A stretch of 64,000 nucleotides of DNA from Pedobacter cryoconitis. GTDB lineage: Bacteria > Bacteroidota > Bacteroidia > Sphingobacteriales > Sphingobacteriaceae. The notes beneath the pieces were generated by a model that saw nothing but the letters and a program-made list of their open reading frames with translations, made no database searches and was not told the DNA's origin. Below, in pieces: positions 1-8,523 of the stretch. The first letter of the stretch is position 1. Every line of letters begins with the position of its first letter. The translations under genes were made by a program, and so were the position numbers. The stretch is from positions 124,001 to 188,000 of the forward strand of contig NZ_JACHCC010000007.1 in the NCBI RefSeq assembly GCF_014207135.1, given 5' to 3'.

Positions 1-201
1 TTCGAAACTCCTGCGGCCGAATTAAGAAATATCTACGTGACCTCAATGAGCCGGACCTCGGATGCAGCTTCTGCAAAAAGAGGGGAGCTGCTTCAGATTT
101 TATCACTGCTTGAAAATAATAAAAACACAGGAGATGAATCGACTAAAAGTCATTATATGGATTTAATCCTTCGTATCCGTCAAAGCCTTAAAACGAATTA
201 A
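1..201 (+). CDS. C-terminal fragment of an unidentified protein
   Basis: Frame 1 is open from the first base and stops at 199-201, giving the last 66 residues of a gene that begins outside the window. The fragment is helical and charged, and ends with a segment reading HYMDLILRIRQSL. Secreted zinc metalloproteases with DUF4953/DUF5117 domains often neighbour SusC/SusD pairs and end in a similar helical segment, so that family is a guess from context. The active site is not in view. A strong terminator hairpin follows 40 bases downstream and closes this transcription unit before the susC gene. Confidence 0.6.
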   Translation, partial: FETPAAELRNIYVTSMSRTSDAASAKRGELLQILSLLENNKNTGDESTKSHYMDLILRIRQSLKTN

Positions 202-240
202 CCGATTTCACACACACACAAATACACACACATCAATTTA

Positions 241-277
241 TTCAGCCGGGCTGCTATACACACCCGGCTGAATTTTC
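241..277 (+). terminator. Rho-independent terminator, or attenuator, just before susC
   Basis: A perfect 10-bp stem (TTCAGCCGGG at 241-250 with CCCGGCTGAA at 263-272) with a 12-base loop is followed by TTTT. It ends about 25 bases before the ATG of the susC gene at 300. It can end the upstream gene, but it leaves no room for a separate susC promoter downstream of it, so susC expression probably depends on read-through or on a promoter upstream of the hairpin. Confidence 0.75.
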
Positions 278-299
278 AAACACACCTCAAATAAATACT

Positions 300-3200
300 A
301 TGGTTAAAAATCTACTCTTATTTCTTGTCCTGATTGGCCTCGGCTTATCCGGATATAGTCAAAAAAAGACCGCCATCAGTGGTCAGGTTTTAGATCCGGA
401 AGGATTGCCAATCCCTGGAGCATCCGTTTATGTGGATAAATCTACGATAGGGGTACAAACAGGACTTAACGGAGTTATCCAGAACATAGCCATTGGTACT
501 GTAACCGATTCGGAAGGTAAATTTACTTTAAGTGTTCCCGAAGGGACTCCAACCATCCGCGTAAGTTACATGGGTTATAATTCCATGCTGGTAAACATTA
601 TCAATAAAACGAAACTCACCATTTCAATGGAAAGTAATGAGAACAATTTGGGTGAGGTGGTTGTCAATGGTTATACTGCAATTGCAAAACGTAAAAATAC
701 GACGGCAACAACGGTATTGGAATACAGTAAAATGCGTCAGTCGGGTGTTTCTGGTATCGACCAGATGCTGGAAGGACAAATTGCAGGGGTGGCAGTAACG
801 ACGCTGACCGGTGGTCCGTCTGCTGCACCAAAGATCCGTATCCGTGGTACAGTTTCTTTAAATGGTGGCCAGGACCCACTATGGGTATTAGATGGTATCC
901 CGTTGGAAGGGACTAACATGCCTAATAATTTAACAGATAAAGATAATATTGACCAGTTACGTAACTTACCAATTGCGGGATTAAACCCTGATGATATTGC
1001 GGATATTACGATTCTGAAAGATGCAGCAGCGACTTCAATTTATGGAGCCAGAGCAGCAAACGGCGTTATTGTGATTACGACAAAAAAAGGTAAAAAAGGG
1101 CCGGTTTCCATTAACTTCAATGCGAATACCTTTATCGCTGAACGTCCTGACTTTAGCAAATTAAACCTGATGAACTCGACAGAAAAAGTTGATTTCGAAT
1201 TGGGCCTTGCTGCAAGACCAGATTTAACCTTCAGAAACAATCAGGGTGAGATTATCAGGATCCTGAATAAAAATAATGAACTGGATAATTACCAGGCTAA
1301 TGGTTTTTCAGCATTAAGTCCTGCGACACAACAACAGATCAACTCACTCCGCCAGAACAATACCAACTGGGGAAAAGAACTTTATCAGACCGCAATCAAT
1401 CAGCAATACAGCTTAAGTCTGTCGGGTGGTAATGACCAGGCGAACTACTATTTTTCTGGAGGTTATTACGATGAGAAAGGAACCTCTATCGGTACAGGTA
1501 TGAAAAGATATAACCTGACTTTAAAAACTGATTTTAACATTTCTCAGAAATTAAAGTTCGGAGCAGCTATTTTCGCTTCCAAAACAGACCGTAAAAATTA
1601 CCTGGCTGACATTGACGGTTTCACGAATCCGGCAAAATATTCCAGAAATGTGAACCCTTATCAGGTGATCAGAAATGCTGACGGTAGTTACGCTTATGAC
1701 CAGGATATCTTTGGAACCAGTAATGCTATCCGTGATATCTATGTACCATTTAACGTCATTGAAGAGAGAGAAAATACCAGATATACTTTAGGTAATAAAA
1801 GTTTGAAGAGTATCCTGGATATGGATTATCAGATTACCAAAGACCTGAAATTACATTCTGAGCTGGGCTTACAGTTTGATGAAACGGGAAGCGAAAAATA
1901 TGCTGGTATTGATTCATACTATGCACGCAGAATTAAGGAAACGACAAGTTATTACGATTCTAAAAATAAGAAATATGCTTATTTCCTGCCTGTAGGAGGG
2001 ATTATTGAAAACCAGAAGACCTCTTTTTTCCAGTATAACTGGAAATCCTTACTGGAATATAAAAAGGTCATCAATGAGAAGCATGAGATTGAAGCCCTGG
2101 CAGGTACAGAATTCAGAAAAAACAACAATGAAGACCTGATGACCAAAGGGTTCGGTTTCAATGAACGTACACTGACTAATCAGAACATTATATTTCCAAA
2201 TTCAACACAGTCAGATAATCCGAGTTTCCGTACTTATAGGAAAGATAAGCTGGCCAATGCTTATGCTTCTTTCTACGGTACACTTTCGTATACTTATGAT
2301 AGAAAGTACACCGTCTATGGTAGTGTCCGTTATGACGGATCAGATTTATTCGGTGTAGATCCTAAATATAAATACCTGCCAATTTATTCTGTTTCCGGTG
2401 CATGGAATGCGAATGAAGAAGATTTCGTGAAAAACCTGAAATGGATTTCTAATTTACGTATCCGCAGTTCATACGGTATCCAGGGAAATATTGATAAAAA
2501 TACTTCACCAATGATTGTCGGCAGATACAAAACTGCTGAAATATTACCAGGTAATGTAGAGAATACAATCAGTGTGGAAAGTCCTCCGAATGACAAACTG
2601 CGCTGGGAAAAAACAACTACGTATAATGCCGGTCTGGATTTAGGTTTATTCAACAATGCATTCCAGGTTACATTCGACTATTATAACCGGAACAGTAATG
2701 ACCTGATCGGTTTACAATCACTACCCTTAGAAAATGGTTTTGAATTTACCAACAAGAACTTTGCACAGGTAAAAAATAAAGGACTGGAACTGACTATTTC
2801 GACAAGGAATATCAGTACTAAAAAATTCCAGTGGTTTACAGATTTTAATATCGCCCATAACAAAAGTAAAGTAATCAGAGAGGAGCAAAGTGCAAACCTG
2901 TTTACCCCATCCAGACAAGGATATCCGGTAAATGCTCTTTTTGTCATGAAAACAGCTGGTCTGGATGCTGATGGTATTCCACAGTTCATGCAGAATGGAA
3001 AAGTTGTTTCCATGGAAAATTTCTACAAAATATATGATCCATTTGCAGAAGTTCAGGCAGGTCTGGCAACTGGTACTGCTTTAAGCAACAAAGAATACCA
3101 GAGCCTGTATACTTATGCCGGCGACAGAGATCCTAAGTATACTGGTGGTTTGATTAACCGTTTCCGTTATGGTAACCTGGACCTTTCTATCTCGGCAGTT

Positions 3201-3659
3201 TTTAACCTGAGCCAGATGATGCTGATCAATCCTTCTTATAAACCGGCATTGGTTGACCGTGGAATGAACTATTCAAGAGATATCCTGAACGCATGGACAC
3301 CGACTCATACGAATACAAACCAACCTAGGATTATTGATAAAAACACAGGTGACGGAAGTCGCTGGATGGCTGCTGATTTTATGAACACCAACGATCCTGG
3401 AAACTCTTATAAATACCTGGATGTTTTCGCAAAGAAGGTCAGCTATATGCGCTTAAACAGTATTCGTTTAGGCTATACTTTACCAGCAAAGATCTCTTCA
3501 AAAATCAAGGCAAATGCATTGAGGTTTAGCGTAGAGGGCAGAAACCTGTTTGTATTGAGCACTGGTTACAAAGGATATTTCGATCCGGAAACTTACGGTA
3601 ACATTTACGCGCAACCAATTTCAAGAAGTATCTCTATCGGTGTAAATGCAACATTTTAA
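300..3659 (+). CDS. SusC/RagA-family TonB-dependent outer-membrane transporter
   Basis: This 1119-residue protein has a signal peptide (about 1-20), a carboxypeptidase-regulatory-like beta-sandwich domain (about 25-115), a TonB plug domain starting near GEVVVNG (residue 118) and containing the typical DAAATSIYGARAANGVI stretch, and a long beta-barrel ending in phenylalanine. There is no STN domain, so it is not an ECF-signalling transducer. Such proteins import oligosaccharides or peptides across the outer membrane, powered by TonB, with a SusD lid. The susD gene begins 20 bases downstream. The regulatory-like domain carries an insertion of about 15 residues after VDKSTIG. The substrate cannot be told, since no hydrolase is encoded with the pair in this window. 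Confidence 0.93.
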   Translation: MVKNLLLFLVLIGLGLSGYSQKKTAISGQVLDPEGLPIPGASVYVDKSTIGVQTGLNGVIQNIAIGTVTDSEGKFTLSVPEGTPTIRVSYMGYNSMLVNIINKTKLTISMESNENNLGEVVVNGYTAIAKRKNTTATTVLEYSKMRQSGVSGIDQMLEGQIAGVAVTTLTGGPSAAPKIRIRGTVSLNGGQDPLWVLDGIPLEGTNMPNNLTDKDNIDQLRNLPIAGLNPDDIADITILKDAAATSIYGARAANGVIVITTKKGKKGPVSINFNANTFIAERPDFSKLNLMNSTEKVDFELGLAARPDLTFRNNQGEIIRILNKNNELDNYQANGFSALSPATQQQINSLRQNNTNWGKELYQTAINQQYSLSLSGGNDQANYYFSGGYYDEKGTSIGTGMKRYNLTLKTDFNISQKLKFGAAIFASKTDRKNYLADIDGFTNPAKYSRNVNPYQVIRNADGSYAYDQDIFGTSNAIRDIYVPFNVIEERENTRYTLGNKSLKSILDMDYQITKDLKLHSELGLQFDETGSEKYAGIDSYYARRIKETTSYYDSKNKKYAYFLPVGGIIENQKTSFFQYNWKSLLEYKKVINEKHEIEALAGTEFRKNNNEDLMTKGFGFNERTLTNQNIIFPNSTQSDNPSFRTYRKDKLANAYASFYGTLSYTYDRKYTVYGSVRYDGSDLFGVDPKYKYLPIYSVSGAWNANEEDFVKNLKWISNLRIRSSYGIQGNIDKNTSPMIVGRYKTAEILPGNVENTISVESPPNDKLRWEKTTTYNAGLDLGLFNNAFQVTFDYYNRNSNDLIGLQSLPLENGFEFTNKNFAQVKNKGLELTISTRNISTKKFQWFTDFNIAHNKSKVIREEQSANLFTPSRQGYPVNALFVMKTAGLDADGIPQFMQNGKVVSMENFYKIYDPFAEVQAGLATGTALSNKEYQSLYTYAGDRDPKYTGGLINRFRYGNLDLSISAVFNLSQMMLINPSYKPALVDRGMNYSRDILNAWTPTHTNTNQPRIIDKNTGDGSRWMAADFMNTNDPGNSYKYLDVFAKKVSYMRLNSIRLGYTLPAKISSKIKANALRFSVEGRNLFVLSTGYKGYFDPETYGNIYAQPISRSISIGVNATF

Positions 3660-3679
3660 AGATTAAAACAGAAATTCAA

Positions 3680-5005
3680 ATGAAGAAACTTATACAGATC
3701 TGTGCTGTGCTGATGGTGCTAACCACCTTGGGCAGCTGTAAAAAATACTTAGATATACAACCGGTAGGAAGAGTAATCCCTACTACTTCGGATGATTTCA
3801 GGGCCCTGTTAACCATGGGGTACAATGGTTTTGCCGAGCATAAATCATTACTGGCTATCCGTACCGATGAATTGGTGATCAATGAAAATAATTATGACCT
3901 GTCCACCTATCGCGATATCTACAGATGGAATGATGGTTCTCCGGATGCTATAACCCTTCATTTTCCTTACCTGGCATTTTACAATACTATCTTTTATGCC
4001 AATGAAGTGATTGCCGAAGTGGAGAGTAAAGTGGGTAAAACTGCAGCAACCGATCAGATGAAAGGGGAGGCTTATTTATTACGTGCCTATTGCCATTTTG
4101 AGTTGCTGAACCTGTTTGCCAAACCTTATCAGGCATCCACTGCATCCAGTGACCGCGGTATCGCATTAGCGCTTAAAATGAACCTGGAACAGAATTATAA
4201 ACCAGCTACAATTGAGGCTACCTATGCCCAGATACTTGCTGATATCGATGAGGGCCAACAATTATTAAATGTAGTTGATTTCCCGGCGGGTAAAAACTAT
4301 CGTTTTACAACCCGTGCCGCACTGGCACTGAAAGCGAGAGTATATGAGTTTAGGGGAGCGTACAACAATGCACTGGATGCTGCTCAGAAGGCTTTACAAC
4401 TGAACAATCAATTGGAAGACTTAAACGTAGCTGGTAGTCGTTTACCTAACCATTACCTGGCTAAAGAGAACATCATGGCTATGGAAAAAGCATTCAATGT
4501 TTCGGTTTCGAAAGCATTCTTTATCTCTCAGCATTTACTTCAGATCTACGATCAGGCGAACGATCTTCGTTTTCCGGTCTATTTCAGTAAATCGGATGAT
4601 CGGTACGTTTCTCTGAAAGGGGCAACAAATGAACTGAATATTTCTTTCCGTAACGGAGAATTATACCTGATTCAGGCCGAAGCTGCTTTACAAACAGGAA
4701 ACCAGGCACTGGCTACAGAAAGTTTACTGGCCCTGAAAGCCAAACGTTTAAAACCTGCTTATTTTGCAACAGAAAAAACGAGAATCCAGGCTTTAGCTAA
4801 ACCAGCTCTTTTACAGGAAATCCTGAATGAAAGAGAAAGAGAACTGGCATTGGAAGGTCACCGCTGGTACGATCTGAGAAGATACGGACAGCCTGCCCTG
4901 ACGCATACTGTAGACGGAGTAAATTATACCTTACAGGCAAATGATCCGAGATATACTTTGCCTTTCCCTAAAGAGGCGATCGTAAATAATCCGAACCTGC
5001 AATAA
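3680..5005 (+). CDS. RagB/SusD-family nutrient-binding lipoprotein
   Basis: The protein has 441 residues with a lipoprotein signal and lipobox ending at Cys20 (LGSCKKYLDI). The SusD-type TPR-like helical body follows, including KGEAYLLRAYCHFELLNLFAKPY and the C-terminal NERERELALEGHRWYDLRRYG motif that typifies the family. It forms the lid over the upstream SusC barrel and captures the substrate at the cell surface. At 441 residues it is shorter than many SusD proteins (500-600). It is co-transcribed with susC, and the operon ends at a strong terminator at 5028-5064. Confidence 0.92.
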   Translation: MKKLIQICAVLMVLTTLGSCKKYLDIQPVGRVIPTTSDDFRALLTMGYNGFAEHKSLLAIRTDELVINENNYDLSTYRDIYRWNDGSPDAITLHFPYLAFYNTIFYANEVIAEVESKVGKTAATDQMKGEAYLLRAYCHFELLNLFAKPYQASTASSDRGIALALKMNLEQNYKPATIEATYAQILADIDEGQQLLNVVDFPAGKNYRFTTRAALALKARVYEFRGAYNNALDAAQKALQLNNQLEDLNVAGSRLPNHYLAKENIMAMEKAFNVSVSKAFFISQHLLQIYDQANDLRFPVYFSKSDDRYVSLKGATNELNISFRNGELYLIQAEAALQTGNQALATESLLALKAKRLKPAYFATEKTRIQALAKPALLQEILNERERELALEGHRWYDLRRYGQPALTHTVDGVNYTLQANDPRYTLPFPKEAIVNNPNLQ

Positions 5006-5027
5006 AACAGGGTTTCCTTAATGAATT

Positions 5028-5064
5028 AACTCCGGTCTGTCGCTACAGGCCGGAGTTTTTTTTT
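5028..5064 (+). terminator. Rho-independent terminator of the susC-susD operon
   Basis: An 11-bp stem with one G-U pair (ACTCCGGTCTG pairs with CAGGCCGGAGT) and a 6-base loop is followed by nine T residues. It lies 22 bases after the susD stop and separates this operon from the response regulator. Confidence 0.9.
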
Positions 5065-5089
5065 ACATTTACGGTTAAGCAATTAAGAC

Positions 5090-5842
5090 ATGACCGTATT
5101 GATTATTGAGGACGAAGAACTAGCTGCAGTTACCCTGCAGAATATGCTCGTACACATTAATCCCGCTATCCGGGTACATGCCATCGTAGGTACCGTAGAG
5201 GCTGCGGTGAACTGGCTTCAGCAACATACAGCTGATCTGCTCTTTATGGATATCCATCTGGGCGACGGAGAAAGTTTTCAGATTTTTCAGCAGGTTGCGG
5301 TCAGTAGTCCGGTGATCTTTACCACGGCCTATGATCAGTATACTTTAAAAGCTTTTAAAAACCAGGGGATCGATTATCTGCTGAAGCCCTTTGATGAGGA
5401 AGATGTACGTAATGCATTAACCAAACTCAGTAATATTCAGAATACCGCTGACCCTTCAGCACCCCAGCTTGCCCGGAAAGTAGAAGCCGTTTTAGGTAAA
5501 CCCCGTAACCGTTTTATGGTGAAGGTAGGCAAGCTGATCAAAACAGTACCTTCCGATCAGGTAGCCTATTTTATGGCTGATGATAAATATCTTTTTTTGA
5601 TGACTAAAGATCATCAGAATTATATCATTGAAGAAACTATAGGAAGTCTGGAACCTAAGCTGGACCAGGAACATTTCTTCAGGATCAACCGTAAGTTTAT
5701 CATCCATATCAATTCGATCCGGGAGATGTATAAGCTTTCGCGTAACCGCGTCAGGATTCATCTGTCTCCAAAACCTGAAGGTGTGGAAGTCGTGGTGAGT
5801 GAAGAAAGAGCAGAGGCTTTCAAGCAATGGCTGGATCAGTAA
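5090..5842 (+). CDS. LytTR-family response regulator
   Basis: This 250-residue protein has an N-terminal receiver domain (about 1-120) with acidic pocket residues E7/D8, phosphoacceptor Asp54 in LLFMDIHLGDG and the conserved Lys in LLKPF. A C-terminal LytTR DNA-binding domain (about 145-248) contains the features FFRINRKFIIHINSI and VVVSEERAEAFKQWL. Members bind direct-repeat promoter sites after phosphorylation, usually by a LytS/YehU-type histidine kinase. No partner kinase is adjacent. It is preceded by the terminator of the SusC/SusD operon and followed 41 bases later by a small AraC-type regulator on the same strand. Confidence 0.92.
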   Translation: MTVLIIEDEELAAVTLQNMLVHINPAIRVHAIVGTVEAAVNWLQQHTADLLFMDIHLGDGESFQIFQQVAVSSPVIFTTAYDQYTLKAFKNQGIDYLLKPFDEEDVRNALTKLSNIQNTADPSAPQLARKVEAVLGKPRNRFMVKVGKLIKTVPSDQVAYFMADDKYLFLMTKDHQNYIIEETIGSLEPKLDQEHFFRINRKFIIHINSIREMYKLSRNRVRIHLSPKPEGVEVVVSEERAEAFKQWLDQ

Positions 5843-5883
5843 TTAAGGCACGGTTTGTGTTATTGATCTGAAGAAGAATCAAG

Positions 5884-6264
5884 ATGAACCAAGCCGAAAA
5901 AATAAGCAGAAACGAAGAAATCACCCAAGCCTATTTTACTTTATTAGACCAGCACCTCGCTGATTTAATCTCCGGAAGGGAAATAGAAATGATGGAGATC
6001 AGTCAACTGGCTGACCGGCTTTTTATTTCAGCAAAACATTTAAGTCAGACTATTCAGTTAACGATGGGACATCATCCCTGTCATTTTTATGATCAGAAAA
6101 TTCTGGATGCTGCAAAAAAGATGATACTGGAGACCCCTTTATCTATTGCGGAAATTGCCAGAAAACTAACTTATGATCCTTCTAACTTTTCTAAATTTTT
6201 TAAAAAATACACAGGTAAAACACCCGGTCAGTTCAAACAGGATGAATTAAACAGCACCAGTTGA
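5884..6264 (+). CDS. Short AraC-family transcriptional regulator
   Basis: At 126 residues this is essentially a stand-alone AraC-type double helix-turn-helix domain. The first HTH is near MEISQLADRLFISAKHLSQTI (about 37-57) and the second near SIAEIARKLTYDPSNFSKFFKKYTGKTPGQF (about 90-120). There is no room for a ligand-binding domain; such short forms sense nothing by themselves or work with partners. It sits 76 bases upstream of the SDR gene on the same strand and could control it, which is inferred from position only. Confidence 0.85.
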   Translation: MNQAEKISRNEEITQAYFTLLDQHLADLISGREIEMMEISQLADRLFISAKHLSQTIQLTMGHHPCHFYDQKILDAAKKMILETPLSIAEIARKLTYDPSNFSKFFKKYTGKTPGQFKQDELNSTS

Positions 6265-6340
6265 AACTTCCGAAAAGTTCACCACATAACGCTCTGCTTA
6301 AATAGCAATATTTGTTTAATTAATCATAAAAAAAAACGTT

Positions 6341-7096
6341 ATGGCTGGAAATGATTTGAAAGGTAAAGTAGTACTAATTGCCGGAGGGGCTAAAAACCTG
6401 GGTGGATTATTAAGCAGGAATTTTGCAGAAAAAGGGGCTAAAGTTGCTATTCATTATAATAGTGACCATACAAAGGAAGCAGCCGAAAAAACGTTAGCTG
6501 ATATTAAAGCAAAAGGCGGAGAAGCATTCCTGTTTAAAGCAGATTTCAGACAGGTAGAGAATATCAGTAAGTTTTTTGCAGAAACCAAAGCAAAGTATGG
6601 CGGTATTGATATCGCTGTGAATACTGTAGGACAAGTGTTGAAAAAACCATTCGGAGAAACAACCGAAGCAGAGTACGACAGTATGTTTGATGTGAATTCT
6701 AAAATTGCTTATTTCTTTATTCAGGAGGCTGGAAAACAGCTGAATGATCATGGGAAGATCTGTACAGTAGTGACCTCGTTGCTGGCAGCTTATACAGGTT
6801 ATTATTCTACCTATGCTGGTGGAAAAGCTCCGGTAGAACATTTTACCAGGGCAGCATCCAAAGAATTTGGTGGAAGAGGAATTTCAGTAAATGCGATTGG
6901 CCCCGGGCCGATGGATACCCCGTTTTTCTATGGTCAGGAGAGTGACGACGCAGTAGCTTATCATAAATCTGCTTCTGCCCTGGGTGGATTAACTGATATC
7001 AGAGATATTGCTCCGATAGTCCTGTTCCTGGTTACCGAAGGATGGTGGATTACTGGTCAGACCATATTTGCCAACGGCGGATATACCACAAGATAA
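6341..7096 (+). CDS. Short-chain dehydrogenase/reductase
   Basis: The protein has 251 residues and a classical SDR fold: a nucleotide-binding loop in LIAGGAKNLGG near the N-terminus, NTVGQ in the position of the NNAG motif, and the catalytic YxxxK pair at Tyr158/Lys162. The C-terminus ITGQTIFANGGYTTR is the usual 'TGQ..vDGG' end. It catalyses NAD(P)-linked oxidation or reduction of an alcohol or ketone; the substrate is unknown. An oligo-A stretch directly precedes the ATG. A terminator at 7111-7146 ends the transcript, so it is probably monocistronic, with the AraC-type gene upstream as a possible regulator. Confidence 0.9.
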   Translation: MAGNDLKGKVVLIAGGAKNLGGLLSRNFAEKGAKVAIHYNSDHTKEAAEKTLADIKAKGGEAFLFKADFRQVENISKFFAETKAKYGGIDIAVNTVGQVLKKPFGETTEAEYDSMFDVNSKIAYFFIQEAGKQLNDHGKICTVVTSLLAAYTGYYSTYAGGKAPVEHFTRAASKEFGGRGISVNAIGPGPMDTPFFYGQESDDAVAYHKSASALGGLTDIRDIAPIVLFLVTEGWWITGQTIFANGGYTTR

Positions 7097-7110
7097 TGAG
7101 CGTTTTATAG

Positions 7111-7147
7111 AAAAATTCCAGTGTATTCTCACTGGAATTTTTTATTT
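7111..7147 (+). terminator. Rho-independent terminator after the SDR gene
   Basis: A perfect 11-bp stem (AAATTCCAGTG at 7113-7123 with CACTGGAATTT at 7130-7140) and a 6-base loop runs into a T-rich tail. It rules out a start for the following gene inside the SDR gene and supports the start at 7164. Confidence 0.85.
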
Positions 7148-7163
7148 TGAATCAAAAATCCCT

Positions 7164-7514
7164 ATGATATTAAAAATTATCAATTCAATACTGATCCTCT
7201 TTGCGCTGTATATGGGGATCAAACAAGGATGGGCCATGTTCTCGGGTAAAACAGCCATGCTGGAGATGTTCGGTAAATGGGATATGGGCAAAACCAGTGT
7301 AATGGTTTTAGGTGCTTTTACCATGATTGGTGCGATCCTGGTTTTATTTCCTAAAACATTTGTATTGGGCAACTTTATCACTGCGGCAGGGATCTTACTG
7401 ATTATTGCTTTCCATTTAAGTGACCGGGATTTAAAAGGTGTGGCTATTGAACTTCCTTTTCTGATACTATCTCTTCTTATTATTTATTTACAGCATCCAC
7501 TGGCGAAAGGTTAG
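7164..7514 (+). CDS. Small DoxX-like four-helix membrane protein
   Basis: The protein has 116 residues and about four hydrophobic segments (ILILFALYMGI, TSVMVLGAFTMIGAILVLF, FITAAGILLIIAFHL, ELPFLILSLLIIYL), the size and layout of DoxX/DoxD-like inner-membrane proteins. Their role is poorly defined; some associate with quinone or thiol oxidation. The ATG at 7164 was chosen because an in-frame ATG at 7068 lies inside the preceding SDR gene and upstream of its terminator. No catalytic residues stand out. Confidence 0.65.
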   Translation: MILKIINSILILFALYMGIKQGWAMFSGKTAMLEMFGKWDMGKTSVMVLGAFTMIGAILVLFPKTFVLGNFITAAGILLIIAFHLSDRDLKGVAIELPFLILSLLIIYLQHPLAKG

Positions 7515-7532
7515 CTCTGGGTACTGTTCGGG

Positions 7533-7576
7533 ATGAGGCCAACATGAGGCCAACATGAGGCCACGTTCAGGCCAGG
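7533..7576 (+). repeat. Tandem 11-bp repeats (ATGAGGCCAAC)
   Basis: Two perfect units (7533-7543 and 7544-7554), a third ending in CACG instead of CAAC (7555-7565), and a degenerate fourth (TTCAGGCCAGG) lie head to tail in a gene-free stretch upstream of the 257-residue protein. No ORF of note crosses them. Function unknown. Confidence 0.75.
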
Positions 7577-7650
7577 TTTTACCCTAGGGAAAAGGTGGGG
7601 TGATGTAGTGTATATGTTGGTTTACTGATGGGGATTTCTGGTATCATGAC

Positions 7651-7690
7651 CGGACAATTGCAGACAATAGCGGACAATACCAGACATCCT
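7651..7690 (+). repeat. Four tandem 10-bp units of the CRGACAATNN type
   Basis: CGGACAATTG, CAGACAATAG, CGGACAATAC and CAGACATCCT follow one another with exact 10-bp spacing and alternate CGG/CAG starts. The array is 60 bases upstream of the next start codon. A 10-bp period places all units on one face of the DNA, which suits cooperative protein binding or an intrinsic bend. Units are too short and have no spacers, so this is not a CRISPR array. Confidence 0.75.
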
Positions 7691-7749
7691 GTTTGAGTTG
7701 CAGACTGATTCATTTACTTTAGGTTATTGGTTAACTTAAAAAGAATGTC

Positions 7750-8523
7750 ATGGCAACTAATCATGGAAAATACCTCAGAGGTGCATTGGGTCCTGTAGTC
7801 TACAAAAGATACAGGAACAAGCAAGTAGTAACAATTAAACGTGGCCGCGGAACCGTGAAACAAACAGCTAACAGCCAAAGGTCTTCAAGTACTTTTGGCT
7901 TAAGTAGTAAACTGGGCGGTAAGCTACGCTATATATTAGATAACGATATTAGTGGCCTGCAGGATGGAGAGATGGCCAACAGGATGACCACTATATTCAA
8001 CCTCATGCTAAGTGACTGTCGTGATCCTAAAACCAGGGTGTTTAGCTTTAAAGAATATAGTTTCCGCAGACTCGCTGATTTTGAGTTTAACATCAATTCT
8101 CCTTTAAGAAATTATCTGGAGATCAAACCCGAAACAACAATTGCCAATGGTAAAATGCAAGTGGTTTTTCCAGTCCTGGAAAACCCGCCAAGATTAAAAT
8201 TTCCGGAAGAGAGCTCTTCTTGCAGGATGACTGTGAGCCTGGCATTATTTCGTTTAAAAGAGGGGAAACATATCAGTACAAGTCAATCGCAGCGTATTGT
8301 CTTTGACAGGGAAAAACCTGAGCTGGGCGGACAAACATTTACTTTTGAGGTTCCTGATGGTTGTCTTTGTGTAGTCAGTATGTTTTTAGATTATCGTACT
8401 TATTCAGTGCCGTTAAATCATAAAAAATTTAGTCCGGCAGCTGTTCTCGATGCCTTTGTTACTCCAGGGGTTTATAAGGCAAATGATCGGCGAAACTGGA
8501 TGTATATGGATACGGAATTCTAG
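7750..8523 (+). CDS. Hypothetical protein, DUF6266-like N-terminus
   Basis: I do not recognise a function for this 257-residue protein. The N-terminus (MATNHGKYLRGALGPVVYKRYRNKQVV, then a basic stretch and FGLSSKLGGKLR) resembles the opening of DUF6266-type Bacteroidota proteins, in which a GxxGxVV segment precedes a basic, Gln/Ser-rich region. The rest is predicted as mixed beta strands, with no signal peptide or membrane segment. It follows the repeat-containing interval 7515-7749 and converges on the patatin-like gene, whose stop overlaps its end by four bases. The repeats upstream and the unusual product suggest an accessory gene. Confidence 0.6.
   Translation: MATNHGKYLRGALGPVVYKRYRNKQVVTIKRGRGTVKQTANSQRSSSTFGLSSKLGGKLRYILDNDISGLQDGEMANRMTTIFNLMLSDCRDPKTRVFSFKEYSFRRLADFEFNINSPLRNYLEIKPETTIANGKMQVVFPVLENPPRLKFPEESSSCRMTVSLALFRLKEGKHISTSQSQRIVFDREKPELGGQTFTFEVPDGCLCVVSMFLDYRTYSVPLNHKKFSPAAVLDAFVTPGVYKANDRRNWMYMDTEF

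Noticed and set aside
2681..3013. 110-residue minus-strand frame inside the first susC
   Set aside because: It is fully contained in a well-supported susC gene and shows no signal, domain or codon pattern of its own; the same applies to the other frames inside large genes.
7068..7163. Earlier start for the DoxX-like gene
   Set aside because: It lies inside the SDR gene and upstream of its terminator.
7651..7690. Possible CRISPR-like array
   Set aside because: Units are 10 bases, contiguous and without spacers; no cas genes occur in the window.
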